Numbered from the stretch's first letter, positions 8,287 through 18,045 are shown. The stretch is 64,000 nucleotides of DNA from Burkholderiales bacterium (GCA_019747905.1 JAIEQG010000090.1:1-64000); one strand, 5' to 3'. Made by a program: numbers and translations. The notes: generated by a model not told the origin, from the sequence alone.

Positions 8287-8673
8287 TCAGTTCGCGACGA
8301 GGAGCGTCGGACTCTTGGTGAGCGCGACGCCCAGGATGTAGAAGAAGACCACCTGCGCGCCGAACCAGGCCGCAAGGCGCCGGCCGCGGGTCCTGCCCCA
8401 GCGGAACGCTGTCATCCCGAGCAGGATGTAAGCGACGACGCCGCCGACCTTCGCAGCCAGGAAGCCGTGCAGGGCCGGATAAGCCGCCAGGTTCGCTGCA
8501 AGTCCGAGGGCACTCGCGAGCAGTACGGTGTCGATCACGTGCGGTGCGGTGCGCACCCAGCGCGCCTCGCTTGATGGCAGGGTGCCGAACCGCCAAAGAC
8601 CACGCAGCACGAAGAACGAGAAGCTCGCCAGCGCACAGCTCATGTGCACCTGCCGCAGCAGTTCATGACTCAC
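8287..8673 (-). CDS. SirB2 family inner-membrane protein
   Basis: A 128-residue integral membrane protein with about four hydrophobic helices. The HMSCALASFSFFVLRGLWRF opening and the HVIDTVLLASALGL segment (conserved His-Val-x-Asp) are typical of the SirB family. Its start overlaps the stop of the preceding membrane protein gene by 4 bases (ATGA), so the two are translationally coupled. SirB-type proteins have no firmly known activity. Their conserved His residues suggest heme or metal binding, which is an inference. Confidence 0.75.
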   Translation of the reverse strand: MSHELLRQVHMSCALASFSFFVLRGLWRFGTLPSSEARWVRTAPHVIDTVLLASALGLAANLAAYPALHGFLAAKVGGVVAYILLGMTAFRWGRTRGRRLAAWFGAQVVFFYILGVALTKSPTLLVAN

Positions 8674-9149
8674 GGCGCGAACAAGCCCCCATGGACCCCG
8701 GCGGTCGCCCCAAGCACCGTCGCGAGGCTGGCGACAAGCAATACCCAGTGCAAGCGCCTGATCAGAGCGAACGTGCCGACGGCATCACGCCTCGCACGCA
8801 CCTCGAACCACCGGTGCAGCACCAGCGGTTCGAGGACGAACAGGAGCAACGTGAACAGCGCCCAGATCGCCACCATGGCGTGCATCCACCAGTAGTGGGC
8901 GTCGAGAAAACGCTGCCACAGGTTCCACTGCCAGACGAGCCAGAACCCCGATGCGCCGGCAGCCAGCGTCGTCCAGCGCGACTGCGCGGCAAAGCGGGCC
9001 TCGATGCGCTCGAAGAAAGTGACCCGTTCGGACTCGGCCACCTGTCGCACGGTCGCCGGCAGCAGCACCGTGGTGACCATCGCCACGCCACCGATCCACA
9101 GCACGATGGCGACCACATGCACCGCACGCGCCAGGGCGAATTCGTTCAT
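8670..9149 (-). CDS. Four-helix membrane protein, CopD-like
   Basis: A 159-residue protein with hydrophobic helices at about 5-30, 55-80, 85-110 and 130-155. Conserved-looking His residues lie near the starts of helices (RAVHVVAIVLWIGG, YWWMHAMVAI, LHWVLL). This His-in-helix pattern resembles the CopD/DUF420 superfamily of heme- or copper-related membrane proteins. It is sandwiched between the parvulin gene (4 bases upstream) and the SirB2 gene (overlap), so it is part of the same transcript. Assignment to a named family is tentative. Confidence 0.6.
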   Translation of the reverse strand: MNEFALARAVHVVAIVLWIGGVAMVTTVLLPATVRQVAESERVTFFERIEARFAAQSRWTTLAAGASGFWLVWQWNLWQRFLDAHYWWMHAMVAIWALFTLLLFVLEPLVLHRWFEVRARRDAVGTFALIRRLHWVLLVASLATVLGATAGVHGGLFAP

Positions 9150-9153
9150 CGAC

Positions 9154-9816
9154 TCATTGCACGAGCGGCGAAACCACGGCGCCCCGCGGCACCTCGGACC
9201 GGCGCTGCAGCCAGGCGACGTACTGCCGTGCCGCCGCCTCCCACGAGGCGCCGGCGAGTTCGGTGCGTATTCGTTCGAGCACTGCCTCTAATGGAACTGG
9301 TCGGCCCGCCTCGCGCCGGTCGACGCGAACGATGTGCATGCCGTAGCGCGTGCGCACCAACTCGGGCAGCACACCGAGTGGCCCCTGGGTGAACAAAGCC
9401 TGCTCGAACTCCGGCACCGAGTCGCCGCGGCGCAGGCGACCGATATCGCCGCCTTTCTGGCCGCTGGGGCAATTGGAGAACTCTTGCGCACAGCGTCCGA
9501 ACTCCGCCGGTTCCGCCTGTAGCGACGCGAGGGTCCGTTCGGCCTGCCGGATCAGCGCCTGCACGTGTGCGCCGGGTGTCACCGCGAAGAGGATGTGCGC
9601 TGCGTCGACCCATTGGTCGACGACGAACCGATGCGGATTCGCATCGTAGAACCGGCGGCATGCGTCGTCGTCGGATTCGGGCACGCGGATCTCGCGCGCG
9701 AGCAGGCGTTCGATCACACCATCCGGACCGTCGGGTGCTTCGACACCGAGCTCGTCGGCGCGGGCCAGCAGCAGATCCCGTACCCCGGCCAACGTGAGGG
9801 ATTCGTCCTGGTTCAT
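9154..9816 (-). CDS. Parvulin-type peptidyl-prolyl isomerase linked to nar operon
   Basis: A 220-residue protein. The central parvulin domain shows AAHILFAV (the first conserved His), a CPSGQKGGDIG loop, a GDSVPEFEQALF stretch and the final TRYGMHIVRVD. No signal peptide is visible, so it is probably cytoplasmic, like NifM. PpiC/NifM-like isomerases are often found next to narGHJI and are thought to help mature the nitrate reductase. Here it lies downstream of narI on the same strand. The 80-base gap carries one copy of a dispersed repeat. The isomerase fold is well supported; the reductase client is inferred from context. Confidence 0.85.
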   Translation of the reverse strand: MNQDESLTLAGVRDLLLARADELGVEAPDGPDGVIERLLAREIRVPESDDDACRRFYDANPHRFVVDQWVDAAHILFAVTPGAHVQALIRQAERTLASLQAEPAEFGRCAQEFSNCPSGQKGGDIGRLRRGDSVPEFEQALFTQGPLGVLPELVRTRYGMHIVRVDRREAGRPVPLEAVLERIRTELAGASWEAAARQYVAWLQRRSEVPRGAVVSPLVQ

Positions 9817-9828
9817 GGTCTCAGCCCT

Positions 9829-9887
9829 CGCCGGGCCGCCCCAAGAGAGCTGGCCCCTTGGGGGAGGGACCGCAGGTCCATCGGGGA
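9829..9887. repeat. Solitary copy related to the 82-bp repeat
   Basis: Between narI and the parvulin gene, the sequence CGCCGGGCCGCCCCAAG followed by GCCCCTTGGGGGAGG and GACCGCAGG matches the core of the tandem repeat at 19.4-19.7 kb with some divergence. The GGCCCCTTGGGGG part can form a hairpin. This may separate narI from the downstream genes at the RNA level. Confidence 0.6.
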
Positions 9888-9896
9888 GACGTCATC

Positions 9897-10589
9897 TCAC
9901 CCCTTCGCCTGGTGGCGAGTGCGCACCACCTGGTACGGTCGCAGCGCGTAGCCCACCGCGGCGAAACCGCTCCAGATGTGCACCAGGCGCGTGAACGGGA
10001 ACACGAGAAAGATCGTGAGACCGAGCAGCATGTGCGCCTTGAAGACCCACCCGGCCTCGGCCAACAGGTCGACCGCGCCCGGCTGGAAGGTGACGATGCG
10101 CTGTGCCCACCCGGCCAGCCGCAGCATCATGCTGCCGTCCAGGTGCTGGGCCGACAGCGGGATCGTGGCGAGACCGAGCACGAGTTGCAGCCACAACAGC
10201 AGCAGAATGAAGATATCCGCCGGACGGCTGGTCTTGCGGATACGATCGTCGGAGAGCCGCCGATGCAACAACAGTGTCACGCCGATGAAGGCGGCTACGC
10301 CGGCGATACCGCCCGAGACCATCGCCAGCATCTGCTTCGATCCGGCGTTCAGAAGCCATTCGTAGGCCCAGTGCGGTGTCAGCATGCCCACGAAGTGACC
10401 GAAGAACAGGAACAGCACCCCCACGTGGAAGAGATTCGAGCCGAGCCGCAGTTGGCCGTGCCGCAACAGCTGCGAGGAGTCGCTCTTCCAGGTGTACTGT
10501 TCGCGATCGAACCGAAGCAGGCTGCCGGTGAAGAAGACGGCGAGCGCCAGGTAGGGATAAAGGCCGAAGGCGAAGTAGTCGAAGGTCAT
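9897..10589 (-). CDS. narI: Respiratory nitrate reductase gamma subunit (cytochrome b)
   Basis: A 230-residue membrane protein with five predicted helices. NarI anchors NarGH to the cytoplasmic membrane, oxidises quinol and passes electrons through two b hemes to NarH. Candidate heme His residues lie in SNLFHVGVLFLFFGHFVGM and near the C-terminus in RLVHIWS. The N-terminus (FDYFAFGLYPYLALAVFFTG) and length match the family. ATG 10589 follows a GGAGAA site and lies 14 bases after the narJ stop. The longer open frame upstream is narJ read in another frame. Confidence 0.95.
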   Translation of the reverse strand: MTFDYFAFGLYPYLALAVFFTGSLLRFDREQYTWKSDSSQLLRHGQLRLGSNLFHVGVLFLFFGHFVGMLTPHWAYEWLLNAGSKQMLAMVSGGIAGVAAFIGVTLLLHRRLSDDRIRKTSRPADIFILLLLWLQLVLGLATIPLSAQHLDGSMMLRLAGWAQRIVTFQPGAVDLLAEAGWVFKAHMLLGLTIFLVFPFTRLVHIWSGFAAVGYALRPYQVVRTRHQAKG

Positions 10590-10603
10590 GGCGTTCTCCT
10601 CGA

Positions 10604-11278
10604 TCAGGCAGCGGCGGGCGGCGCGCATCCGCGGCCGGAAGCCGCGGCGCTGCACGATGGGTTGCCGGCGGTCGGCCCGAAAGCCGGCTCCTCGGCCCAG
10701 AGCGCGTCGATGTCCGGTTCGTCGCTCGGGTTCGGCCCGGTCGTGGCGCCGAGACCCTCTTCGCCGACTGCGGCCAGCAGCGCATCGAACACCGCCGCAT
10801 GCGTACTGCCACGCTCGCGTAGCGCACGCCCGATCAATCGCAGGATGTGCGCGCAATCCCGCAGCATCTCGCGCGCCTCTTCGAGCGGACGGTACGACAG
10901 GAACTCGAGCATCGCCGGCAGGAAATCCGGCAACTCACGGGGACCGAGTTCGAATCCCGCCGCTGCGTAGACCTGACCGAGATCCACCATCGCCTGGCCG
11001 CGATCGCGCGAATCGCCGTGCACGTGCTCGAACAGGTGCAGCGCCGTGGCCCGGCCACGATCGAACAAGGCCACATATTGCTCCTCGAGATCGAGCAGAT
11101 CAGTTGCCTGAAGCTCGTGCATCAGATCCTTGATCGCACCGCGACGTGTCCGGTCCACCAGCCCCTCTTCGACGATCACCGCATGCACGTCGGGCAAAGC
11201 CTCGATGAGTGCTCTGGTCGGATAGGAGATCAGGGCGCCGAGCGCCTGGAACGTCTTCATGGGATGCGTCGATTTCAT
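10604..11278 (-). CDS. narJ: Nitrate reductase molybdenum-cofactor assembly chaperone
   Basis: A 224-residue cytoplasmic chaperone of the TorD/NarJ family. NarJ binds the NarG N-terminus and permits molybdenum-cofactor insertion before membrane attachment. Family features seen are FQALGALISYPT at the start, LEEQYVALFDRGRATALHLFEHVHGD, and the helical ELPDFLPAMLEFLS segment. The C-terminus ends in a low-complexity Ala/Gly/Pro tail. ATG 11278 follows AGGAGGAAAG in the narH-narJ gap. It sits in the standard position between narH and narI. Confidence 0.95.
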   Translation of the reverse strand: MKSTHPMKTFQALGALISYPTRALIEALPDVHAVIVEEGLVDRTRRGAIKDLMHELQATDLLDLEEQYVALFDRGRATALHLFEHVHGDSRDRGQAMVDLGQVYAAAGFELGPRELPDFLPAMLEFLSYRPLEEAREMLRDCAHILRLIGRALRERGSTHAAVFDALLAAVGEEGLGATTGPNPSDEPDIDALWAEEPAFGPTAGNPSCSAAASGRGCAPPAAA

Positions 11279-11306
11279 CGGTCTTTCCTCCTGCCGGGCA
11301 TCGCGT

Positions 11307-12830
11307 TCATGACTTCGCCGCGATCGGCACGAACTTGCTGCGCTTGCCGCCGAACAGGCTCGGGGCGCTGGTGCCGTCGGAGCAGCCGTTGCCAAACGAG
11401 AAGCCGCAACTGCCGCGCAGATCGAACGCATCCTCGGCGTACTCGCGATGGGTCGTCGGAATCACGAAGCGGTCTTCGTAGTTGGCGATGCCGAACGTGT
11501 GGTACATCGCTTCGACGTCGGCCAGCGTCAAACCCGCTTGGTCCAGGACGGCAGGATCGTCGCGACCCTCCACGTGGCGGCCGCGCATGAACGCGCGCAT
11601 CGCCAGCATCCGTTCCAGCGCGGTGATCACCGGCGCTTCGTCCCCGGCGGTGAGCAGGTTGGCGAGATAGCGCACCGGAATGCGCAGGCTGCGCACGTCC
11701 GGCAGCGCCCCGTTGATGCCCACCTGTCCGCTGTTGGCTGCCGCCTGGATCGGTGACAGCGGCGGCACGTACCACACCATCGGCAGCGTGCGGTACTCCG
11801 GATGCAGCGGCAGCGCCACTTTCCAGTCCACCGCCATGCGATACACGGGCGACCGCTTCGCCGCTTCGAGCCAGGCGTGCGGCACGCCGTCCTTGCGGGC
11901 CTGCTCGATCACCTTCGGATCGTCCGGGTCGAGAAAGACGTCGAGCTGCGCCTGGTACAGCCGCTTCGGATCGACGACCGCCGCGGCGGCCTCGATGGCA
12001 TCGGCGTCGTAGAGCAGCACGCCGAGGTAGCGAATCCGGCCGACACAGGTCTCCGAGCACACCGTCGGTTGTCCGGCCTCGATGCGCGGATAGCAGAAGG
12101 TGCACTTCTCGGCCTTGCCGGAAGACCAGTTGTAATAGATCTTCTTGTAGGGGCAGCCCGAGACGCACATGCGCCAGCCGCGGCACTTGTCCTGGTCGAT
12201 CAGGACGATGCCGTCCTCCTCGCGCTTGTAGATCGATCCCGACGGGCACGAGGCGACGCACGCCGGATTGAGACAGTGCTCGCACAGGCGCGGCAAGTAC
12301 ATCATGAAGGTGTTCTCGAACTGGCCGTAGATCTCCTTCTGCACCGCCTCGAAGTTCGCATCCTTCGAGCGCTTCTCGAACTCGCCGCCGAGAATCTCCT
12401 CCCAGTTCGGGCCCCATTCGATCTTCTCCATCCGCTTGCCCGTGACGAGACTGCGCGGCCGGGCCACGGGGGAGGCCTGCATCTCGGGCGCGACGTGCAG
12501 GTGCTGGTAGTCGAAGGTGAACGGCTCGTAGTAGTCGTCGATCTGCGGCAGGTGCGGATTGGCGAAGAGTTTCATGAGGAGCTGCCAGCGGCCGCCCTGC
12601 TTCGGCTCGATGCGCCCGTCGGGCTTGCGCACCCAGCCGCCCTGCCAGCGGTCCTGGTTCTCCCAGTCCTTCGGGTAGCCGATGCCGGGCTTGGTCTCCA
12701 CGTTGTTGAACCACGCGTACTCCATGCCCTCGCGATTGGTCCAGACGTTCTTGCAGGTCACCGAACAGGTATGGCAGCCGATGCACTTGTCGAGGTTCAT
12801 CACCATGCCGATCTGCGCGCGCACTTTCAT
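11307..12830 (-). CDS. narH: Respiratory nitrate reductase beta subunit (Fe-S)
   Basis: A 507-residue protein carrying four cysteine groups. The first is CIGCHTCSVTCKNVW at residues about 16-30; the others are CEHCLNPACVASCPSG, CRGWRMCVSGCP, and the late CTFC/CSETC pair. The Trp in CRGWRMC is the typical replacement that makes one cluster [3Fe-4S]. NarH transfers electrons from NarI hemes to NarG. The length agrees with known NarH (about 510). It follows narG by 14 bases. A much longer open frame in the same register upstream is narG read in another frame and is ignored. Confidence 0.97.
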   Translation of the reverse strand: MKVRAQIGMVMNLDKCIGCHTCSVTCKNVWTNREGMEYAWFNNVETKPGIGYPKDWENQDRWQGGWVRKPDGRIEPKQGGRWQLLMKLFANPHLPQIDDYYEPFTFDYQHLHVAPEMQASPVARPRSLVTGKRMEKIEWGPNWEEILGGEFEKRSKDANFEAVQKEIYGQFENTFMMYLPRLCEHCLNPACVASCPSGSIYKREEDGIVLIDQDKCRGWRMCVSGCPYKKIYYNWSSGKAEKCTFCYPRIEAGQPTVCSETCVGRIRYLGVLLYDADAIEAAAAVVDPKRLYQAQLDVFLDPDDPKVIEQARKDGVPHAWLEAAKRSPVYRMAVDWKVALPLHPEYRTLPMVWYVPPLSPIQAAANSGQVGINGALPDVRSLRIPVRYLANLLTAGDEAPVITALERMLAMRAFMRGRHVEGRDDPAVLDQAGLTLADVEAMYHTFGIANYEDRFVIPTTHREYAEDAFDLRGSCGFSFGNGCSDGTSAPSLFGGKRSKFVPIAAKS

Positions 12831-12844
12831 CGCTCGTCTCCTCG

Positions 12845-15800
12845 TCACGCGTGCGCCGCAGCGGGCGCGTCCATCCAGTCGACATGGGCCATCCGGCGCA
12901 CGATGACGAACTCGTCGCGGTTGGTGCCGATTGTTCCGTAGTAGTTGAACCCGTACGACAGCTGGGCGTAGCCGCCGATCATGTGCGTGGGCTTGGTCAC
13001 GCAGCGGGTCACCGAGTTGTGAATGCCGCCGCGAGCGCCGGTGATCTCCGAACCGGGCACATTCACGATCTTCTCCTGGGCGTGGTACATCATGCACATG
13101 CCCGGATTGACGCGCTGGCTCACCACCGCCCGTGCGGTGATGGCACCGTTCACGTTGAAGAGCTCGATCCAGTCGTTGTCGACGATGCCGGCCTTGGCCG
13201 CATCGGTTTCCGACAGCCACACGATCGGACCGCCGCGCGACAACGTGAGCATGATGAGGTTGTCGGTGTAGGTGGAGTGGATGCCCCACTTCTGGTGCGG
13301 CGTAATGAAGTTGAGCACCAGTTCCGCATGTCCGTTGCCGCGCACGCCGAGCATCGGGCCGACGGTCTTCAGATCCACCGGCGGGCGGTAGGCCGCGAGC
13401 GCTTCGCCGAAGGCGCGCATCCAGTCGTGATCCTGGTAGAACTGCTGGCGCCCGGTCAGCGTGCGCCACGGAATCAGTTCATGGACGTTGGTCCAACCGG
13501 CGTTGTAGCTCACCTTCTCCGATTCGATGCCGGACCACGTGGGGCTCGAGATGATCTTGCGCGGCTGCGCCTGGACGTCGCGGAAGCGGATCTTCTCGTC
13601 CTCCTTGGGCAACGCGAGATGGTTGTGGACGCGCCCGGTGATCTTCGACAGTGCCTCCCAGGCCTTCACCGCCACTTCGCCATTGGTCTCGGGCGCCAGC
13701 ATCAGGATCACCTCGGCGGCATCGATGTCGCTCTCGATGCGCGGCATGCCCTGAGTCGGGCCAGGCTCGGTCACCGTGCGGTTCAGGCGCGCGAGGGCGT
13801 CGACTTCATGTTCGGTATTCCAGGCGATACCCTTGCCGCCGTTGCCGACCTTGCTCATCAGCGGGCCGAGGGCGGTGAACCGGCGGTACGTGTTCGGATA
13901 ATCGCGTTCGACCACGGTCAGGTTCGGGCCGGTCCGGCCGGGCACCAGGTCGCACTCGGCACGCTTCCAGTCGCGCACGCCGATCGCCTGGGCAAGTTCG
14001 CCTGGCGTGTCGTGCATGAGCGGGGTCATCACCAGTTCCTTCTCGACGCCCAGGTGACCGACGCACACCTGCGAGAACTTGCGCGCAATGCCCTTGTAGA
14101 TCTCCCAGTCGGAGCGTGCTTCCCAGACCGGGTCCACCGCCGCCGACAGCGGATGGATGAAGGGATGCATGTCGGACGTGTTGAGGTCGTTCTTCTCGTA
14201 CCACGTGGCCGTGGGCAACACCACGTCGGAGTACAGGCACGTGGTGGACATGCGGAAATCCAGCGTCACGAGCAGGTCGAGCTTGCCCTCGGGCGCGCGC
14301 TCGTGCCACACGACCTCTTCGGGACGTGCATCGTCGGGGCCGAGATCGCGGCCCTGTACACCGTGGCGAGTGCCGAGCAGGTGCTTCAGGAAGTACTCGT
14401 GCCCCTTGCCGGAGCTTCCGAGCAGATTGGACCGCCAGACGAACAGGTTGCGCGGGAAGTTCACCGGGTCATCCGGGTCCTCGCTCGCCATGCGCAGCGT
14501 GCCTTCTTTGAGACCGCGGACCGCATACTCCTTCGGATCGACCCCGGCTGCCGTGGCTTCGCGACAGAGGTCGATGGGGTTGGCCGAGAACTGCGGCGCC
14601 GACGGCAACCACCCCATGCGTTCGGCGCGGACGTTGAAGTCGATCAGGCTGCCGCTGTAGTGCGCCGGATCGGCGAGCGGGCTCAGGATGCCTTTCACAT
14701 CGAGCTTCTCGTAGCGCCACTGATCGGTGTGCGCGTAGAAGAACGACGTGGAGTTCTGCTGCCTCGGCGGGCGGTACCAGTCGAGCGCGAAGGCGAGCGC
14801 AGTCCAGCCGGTCTGCGGCCGCAGCTTTTCCTGGCCAACGTAGTGTGCCCAGCCGCCGCCGGACTTGCCGACGCAGCCGCACAGCATCAGCAGGTTGATC
14901 ACCCCGCGATAATTCATGTCGGAGTGGTACCAGTGGTTCATCGCGGCCCCGATGATCACCATCGACTTGCCGCCGGTCTTCTCGGCGTTGTCCGCGAACT
15001 GGCGCGCCACCGTGATCACGTCCTCGGCTTTCACGCCAGTGATGCGCGCCTGCCAGGCCGGCGTGTACGGAACGTCGTCCTCATAGGAACGCACCACGGT
15101 CTCGTCAGCGAGACCGCGGTCGAGCCCGTAGTTGGCGCACAGCAGGTCGAACACGCTCGCCACCAGCGTCTCGCCGTCGGCGAGCTGCATGCGCTTCACG
15201 GGCACCTTGTGCACCAGCACGTCGCCGCCCTGGGCCGAATGGGAGAAGTGCGGCGTCTCGATGCCGCCGAAATACGGAAAAGCCACCGGAGCTACTTCGT
15301 CGCGCTTCTCGAGCAAGGACAACGCAAGCTCGATCTCTTCGCCCGAACCGGCATCACGCGCTTCGATGTTCCATCGGCGATCCGCACCGCCTTCCCAGCG
15401 AAAGCCGATGGAACCGTTGGGCACCACCACCTTGCCGCTGCGTTCGTCGAACCCGACCGTCTTCCATTCCGCCCGCTCTGATTGCGTCAATGCCCCGGTG
15501 AAGTCCGACGCGCGGACGAAACGCCCCGGCACCCAGCGCTCACCCTGCCGCTCCAACCGCACCAGCATGGGCAGATCGGTGTAGCGCCGCGCATAGTCGG
15601 TGAAGTACGGCACCTGCCGATCGAGATGGAACTCGCGCAGGATGACGTGCCCCATCGCCATCGCGAGCGCCGCGTCGGTGCCCTGCTTCGGGTGCAGCCA
15701 CAGGTCGGCGAACTTGGCGACTTCGGCGTAGTCCGGCGTCACCGCCACCACCTTCGCGCCCTTGTAGCGGACCTCGGTGAAGAAGTGCGCGTCCGGGGTG

Positions 15801-16579
15801 CGTGTCTGCGGCACGTTCGAACCCCAGGCGATGATGAAGGTCGAGTTGTACCAGTCGGCCGATTCGGGCACGTCGGTCTGCTCGCCCCAGGTCTGCGGGC
15901 TCGACGGCGGGAGGTCGCAGTACCAGTCGTAGAAGCTCATGCACACGCCGCCGATCAGGCTCAGGTACCGGCTGCCGGCCGCATAGGACACCATCGACAT
16001 GGCGGGAATGGGCGAGAACCCGACCACGCGATCCGGCCCCCAGCGCTTGATGGTGTAGGCGTTGGCGGCGGCGATCAGTTCCTCCACTTCGTCCCAGGTG
16101 GAGCGCACCAGTCCCCCCATGCCGCGCACCGACTGGTACGACTTCACCTTGGCCGGATCGTCGACGATCGAACCCCATGCCGCGACCGGATCGTGGACCT
16201 TGCGCGCCTCGCGCCACAGCCGGATGAGACGGCCGCGCACCATCGGGTACTTGATGCGGTTGGCGCTGTAGAGATACCAGCTGTAGGACGCGCCGCGTGA
16301 ACAGCCGCGCGGTTCGTGGTTGGGCATGTCGGGCCGCGTGCGCGGATAGTCCGTCTGCTGGGTCTCCCAGGTGACGACGCCACCCTTCACGTAGATCTTC
16401 CAGCTGCACGAACCGGTGCAGTTGGTGCCGTGGGTGGAACGCACGATCTTGTCGTGCTGCCAGCGCTTGCGATAGGCGTCTTCCCAGGTGCGGTCTTCGC
16501 GGGTCACGACGCCGTGGCCGTCTGCGAACGTCTCCTTGGCGCGGGTGAAGTACGTCAGTCGGTCGAGGAAATGACTCAC
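12845..16579 (-). CDS. narG: Respiratory nitrate reductase alpha subunit (Mo-bisMGD)
   Basis: A 1244-residue catalytic subunit, close to the E. coli length. The N-terminal HGTNCTGSCSW supplies the His and Cys ligands of the FS0 cluster. The FYDWYCDLPPSSPQTWGEQ region contains the Asp that coordinates molybdenum. It reduces nitrate to nitrite on the cytoplasmic face. There is no twin-arginine export signal, as expected for cytoplasmic-facing NarG. The start is a GTG at 16579 (SHFLDRL) preceded by GGGAG; an upstream in-frame ATG would add a run that lies in narK. It follows narK2 by 16 bases. Confidence 0.97.
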   Translation of the reverse strand: MSHFLDRLTYFTRAKETFADGHGVVTREDRTWEDAYRKRWQHDKIVRSTHGTNCTGSCSWKIYVKGGVVTWETQQTDYPRTRPDMPNHEPRGCSRGASYSWYLYSANRIKYPMVRGRLIRLWREARKVHDPVAAWGSIVDDPAKVKSYQSVRGMGGLVRSTWDEVEELIAAANAYTIKRWGPDRVVGFSPIPAMSMVSYAAGSRYLSLIGGVCMSFYDWYCDLPPSSPQTWGEQTDVPESADWYNSTFIIAWGSNVPQTRTPDAHFFTEVRYKGAKVVAVTPDYAEVAKFADLWLHPKQGTDAALAMAMGHVILREFHLDRQVPYFTDYARRYTDLPMLVRLERQGERWVPGRFVRASDFTGALTQSERAEWKTVGFDERSGKVVVPNGSIGFRWEGGADRRWNIEARDAGSGEEIELALSLLEKRDEVAPVAFPYFGGIETPHFSHSAQGGDVLVHKVPVKRMQLADGETLVASVFDLLCANYGLDRGLADETVVRSYEDDVPYTPAWQARITGVKAEDVITVARQFADNAEKTGGKSMVIIGAAMNHWYHSDMNYRGVINLLMLCGCVGKSGGGWAHYVGQEKLRPQTGWTALAFALDWYRPPRQQNSTSFFYAHTDQWRYEKLDVKGILSPLADPAHYSGSLIDFNVRAERMGWLPSAPQFSANPIDLCREATAAGVDPKEYAVRGLKEGTLRMASEDPDDPVNFPRNLFVWRSNLLGSSGKGHEYFLKHLLGTRHGVQGRDLGPDDARPEEVVWHERAPEGKLDLLVTLDFRMSTTCLYSDVVLPTATWYEKNDLNTSDMHPFIHPLSAAVDPVWEARSDWEIYKGIARKFSQVCVGHLGVEKELVMTPLMHDTPGELAQAIGVRDWKRAECDLVPGRTGPNLTVVERDYPNTYRRFTALGPLMSKVGNGGKGIAWNTEHEVDALARLNRTVTEPGPTQGMPRIESDIDAAEVILMLAPETNGEVAVKAWEALSKITGRVHNHLALPKEDEKIRFRDVQAQPRKIISSPTWSGIESEKVSYNAGWTNVHELIPWRTLTGRQQFYQDHDWMRAFGEALAAYRPPVDLKTVGPMLGVRGNGHAELVLNFITPHQKWGIHSTYTDNLIMLTLSRGGPIVWLSETDAAKAGIVDNDWIELFNVNGAITARAVVSQRVNPGMCMMYHAQEKIVNVPGSEITGARGGIHNSVTRCVTKPTHMIGGYAQLSYGFNYYGTIGTNRDEFVIVRRMAHVDWMDAPAAAHA

Positions 16580-16595
16580 GGCGGGGCTCCCGTAA

Positions 16596-18014
16596 CTAGC
16601 AGGGCATCGGCGCGTTGCGGCGGGCGTAGAACCACCACGTGGCGACGATGCAGGTGAGATAGAAGGCGATGAACAGGTACAGCGCACCTTCGGGGCCGCC
16701 GGTCATCGAGATCGACGTTCCGTAGCTCTTCGGAATGAAGAAGCCGCCGTACGCCCCGACCGCGCCCGAGAATCCGAGCACGGCGGCCGCCTCCTTGTTG
16801 CCGTCCTTCAGCGCCTGTTCCTCGGCGGCCTTCCCCATGCCCGCCGCTGCGCGCGTGCGTTCGGTCGCGAAGATCACCGGAATCATCCGGAACGTGGAAC
16901 CGTTGCCGATGCCGGTGGTGAGGAACAGCAGCAGGAACATCGCGAGGAAACCGCCGAAGTGTCCGCCGGATGGTCCGGACGGCAGGTAGTACAGGACACC
17001 GACCACCGCAAGCGCCATCACCACGAAGTTCCAGAACGTGACGCGAGCGCCACCCAGCTTGTCTGCGAGCCAGCCGCCGAAGGGCCGCACGATCGCGCCG
17101 ACCAGGGGACCCAGCCATGCGAACTGCAGCGCGTTCACGCCGGGGAATTGCGACTTGATGAGCAGCGGAAAACCGGCGGCGTAGCCGATGAACGAGCCGA
17201 AGGTCCCGAGATAGAGCCAGCACATGATCCAGTTGTGCCGGCGCTTGAAGATGATGGCCTGCTCCGCGAACGACGCCTTGGCGTCGGCGATGTCGTTCAT
17301 GCCGATCCACGCCGCGATGGCCGCGATCGCGATGAACGGCACCCAGATGAAGGCGGCGTTCTGGGCCCAGATCTCAACCTGCTGCCCGGCCTTGTTGGTG
17401 ATGAGCTGCGGGTCGCCGCCGAACGCGAGCCAGATCGGCATCGTCACGACCAGCGGCGCCAGGAACTGCACCGAGGACACGCCGAGGTTGCCGAGCCCCG
17501 CGTTGACCCCCAGCGCCGAACCCTTGCGCTCCTTCGGGAAGAAGAAGCTGATGTTCGCCATGCTCGAGGAGAAGTTGCCGCCGCCCAGGCCGCACAGCAA
17601 CGCAAGCACCAGCATCGTCGGATAGGTGGTGGTCGGGTCCTGCACGGCGATGCCGATGCCGATCGCGGGAATCAGCAGCGATGCGGTGGAGATGGCGGTC
17701 CAGCGCCGGCCGCCGAAGATCGGCACCATGAACGAATAGAAGATCCGCAGCGTGGCCCCGGAGAGCGCCGGCGCCGCGGCCAGCCAGAAGAGCTGGTTGG
17801 TGGTGAAACTGAACCCGAGCGCGTTCAGGTTGACCGCCACCACGCTCCACAGTTGCCAGACGGCGAAGGCGAGGAACAGGGCAGGCACCGAGATCCACAG
17901 ATTGAGATTGGCGATGGCCTGCCCCTGCTGCTGCCAGAATTGCCGGTCTTCCGGCGTCCACACGGTCAGCAGGCGGCCGCGCTTCGCACCCGGCTCCATG
18001 GTCGATATCGTCAT
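16596..18014 (-). CDS. narK2: Nitrate/nitrite transporter, NarK2-type
   Basis: A 472-residue major-facilitator protein with about 12 helices. Nitrate signature segments are visible as the Gly-rich helix LALLCGLGGGNFSSSMANIS and, in the second half, FLTTGIGNGSTFRMIPVIF. The N-terminal WTPEDRQFWQQQGQAIANLNLWIS stretch is typical of the NarK2/antiporter clade. It probably exchanges cytoplasmic nitrite for external nitrate. The ATG follows a GAGGAGAAG site. The 31-base gap after narK1 indicates a narK1K2GHJI transcript. Type assignment (2 versus 1) rests on overall pattern. Confidence 0.92.
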   Translation of the reverse strand: MTISTMEPGAKRGRLLTVWTPEDRQFWQQQGQAIANLNLWISVPALFLAFAVWQLWSVVAVNLNALGFSFTTNQLFWLAAAPALSGATLRIFYSFMVPIFGGRRWTAISTASLLIPAIGIGIAVQDPTTTYPTMLVLALLCGLGGGNFSSSMANISFFFPKERKGSALGVNAGLGNLGVSSVQFLAPLVVTMPIWLAFGGDPQLITNKAGQQVEIWAQNAAFIWVPFIAIAAIAAWIGMNDIADAKASFAEQAIIFKRRHNWIMCWLYLGTFGSFIGYAAGFPLLIKSQFPGVNALQFAWLGPLVGAIVRPFGGWLADKLGGARVTFWNFVVMALAVVGVLYYLPSGPSGGHFGGFLAMFLLLFLTTGIGNGSTFRMIPVIFATERTRAAAGMGKAAEEQALKDGNKEAAAVLGFSGAVGAYGGFFIPKSYGTSISMTGGPEGALYLFIAFYLTCIVATWWFYARRNAPMPC

Positions 18015-18045
18015 GTCGTCTTCTCCTCGTCGGTAGCCGCGATGC

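Noticed and set aside
11307-13469. A 720-residue protein in the narH frame
   Set aside because: The extra 5' part is narG read in another frame; NarH starts at 12830 with its first cysteine motif.
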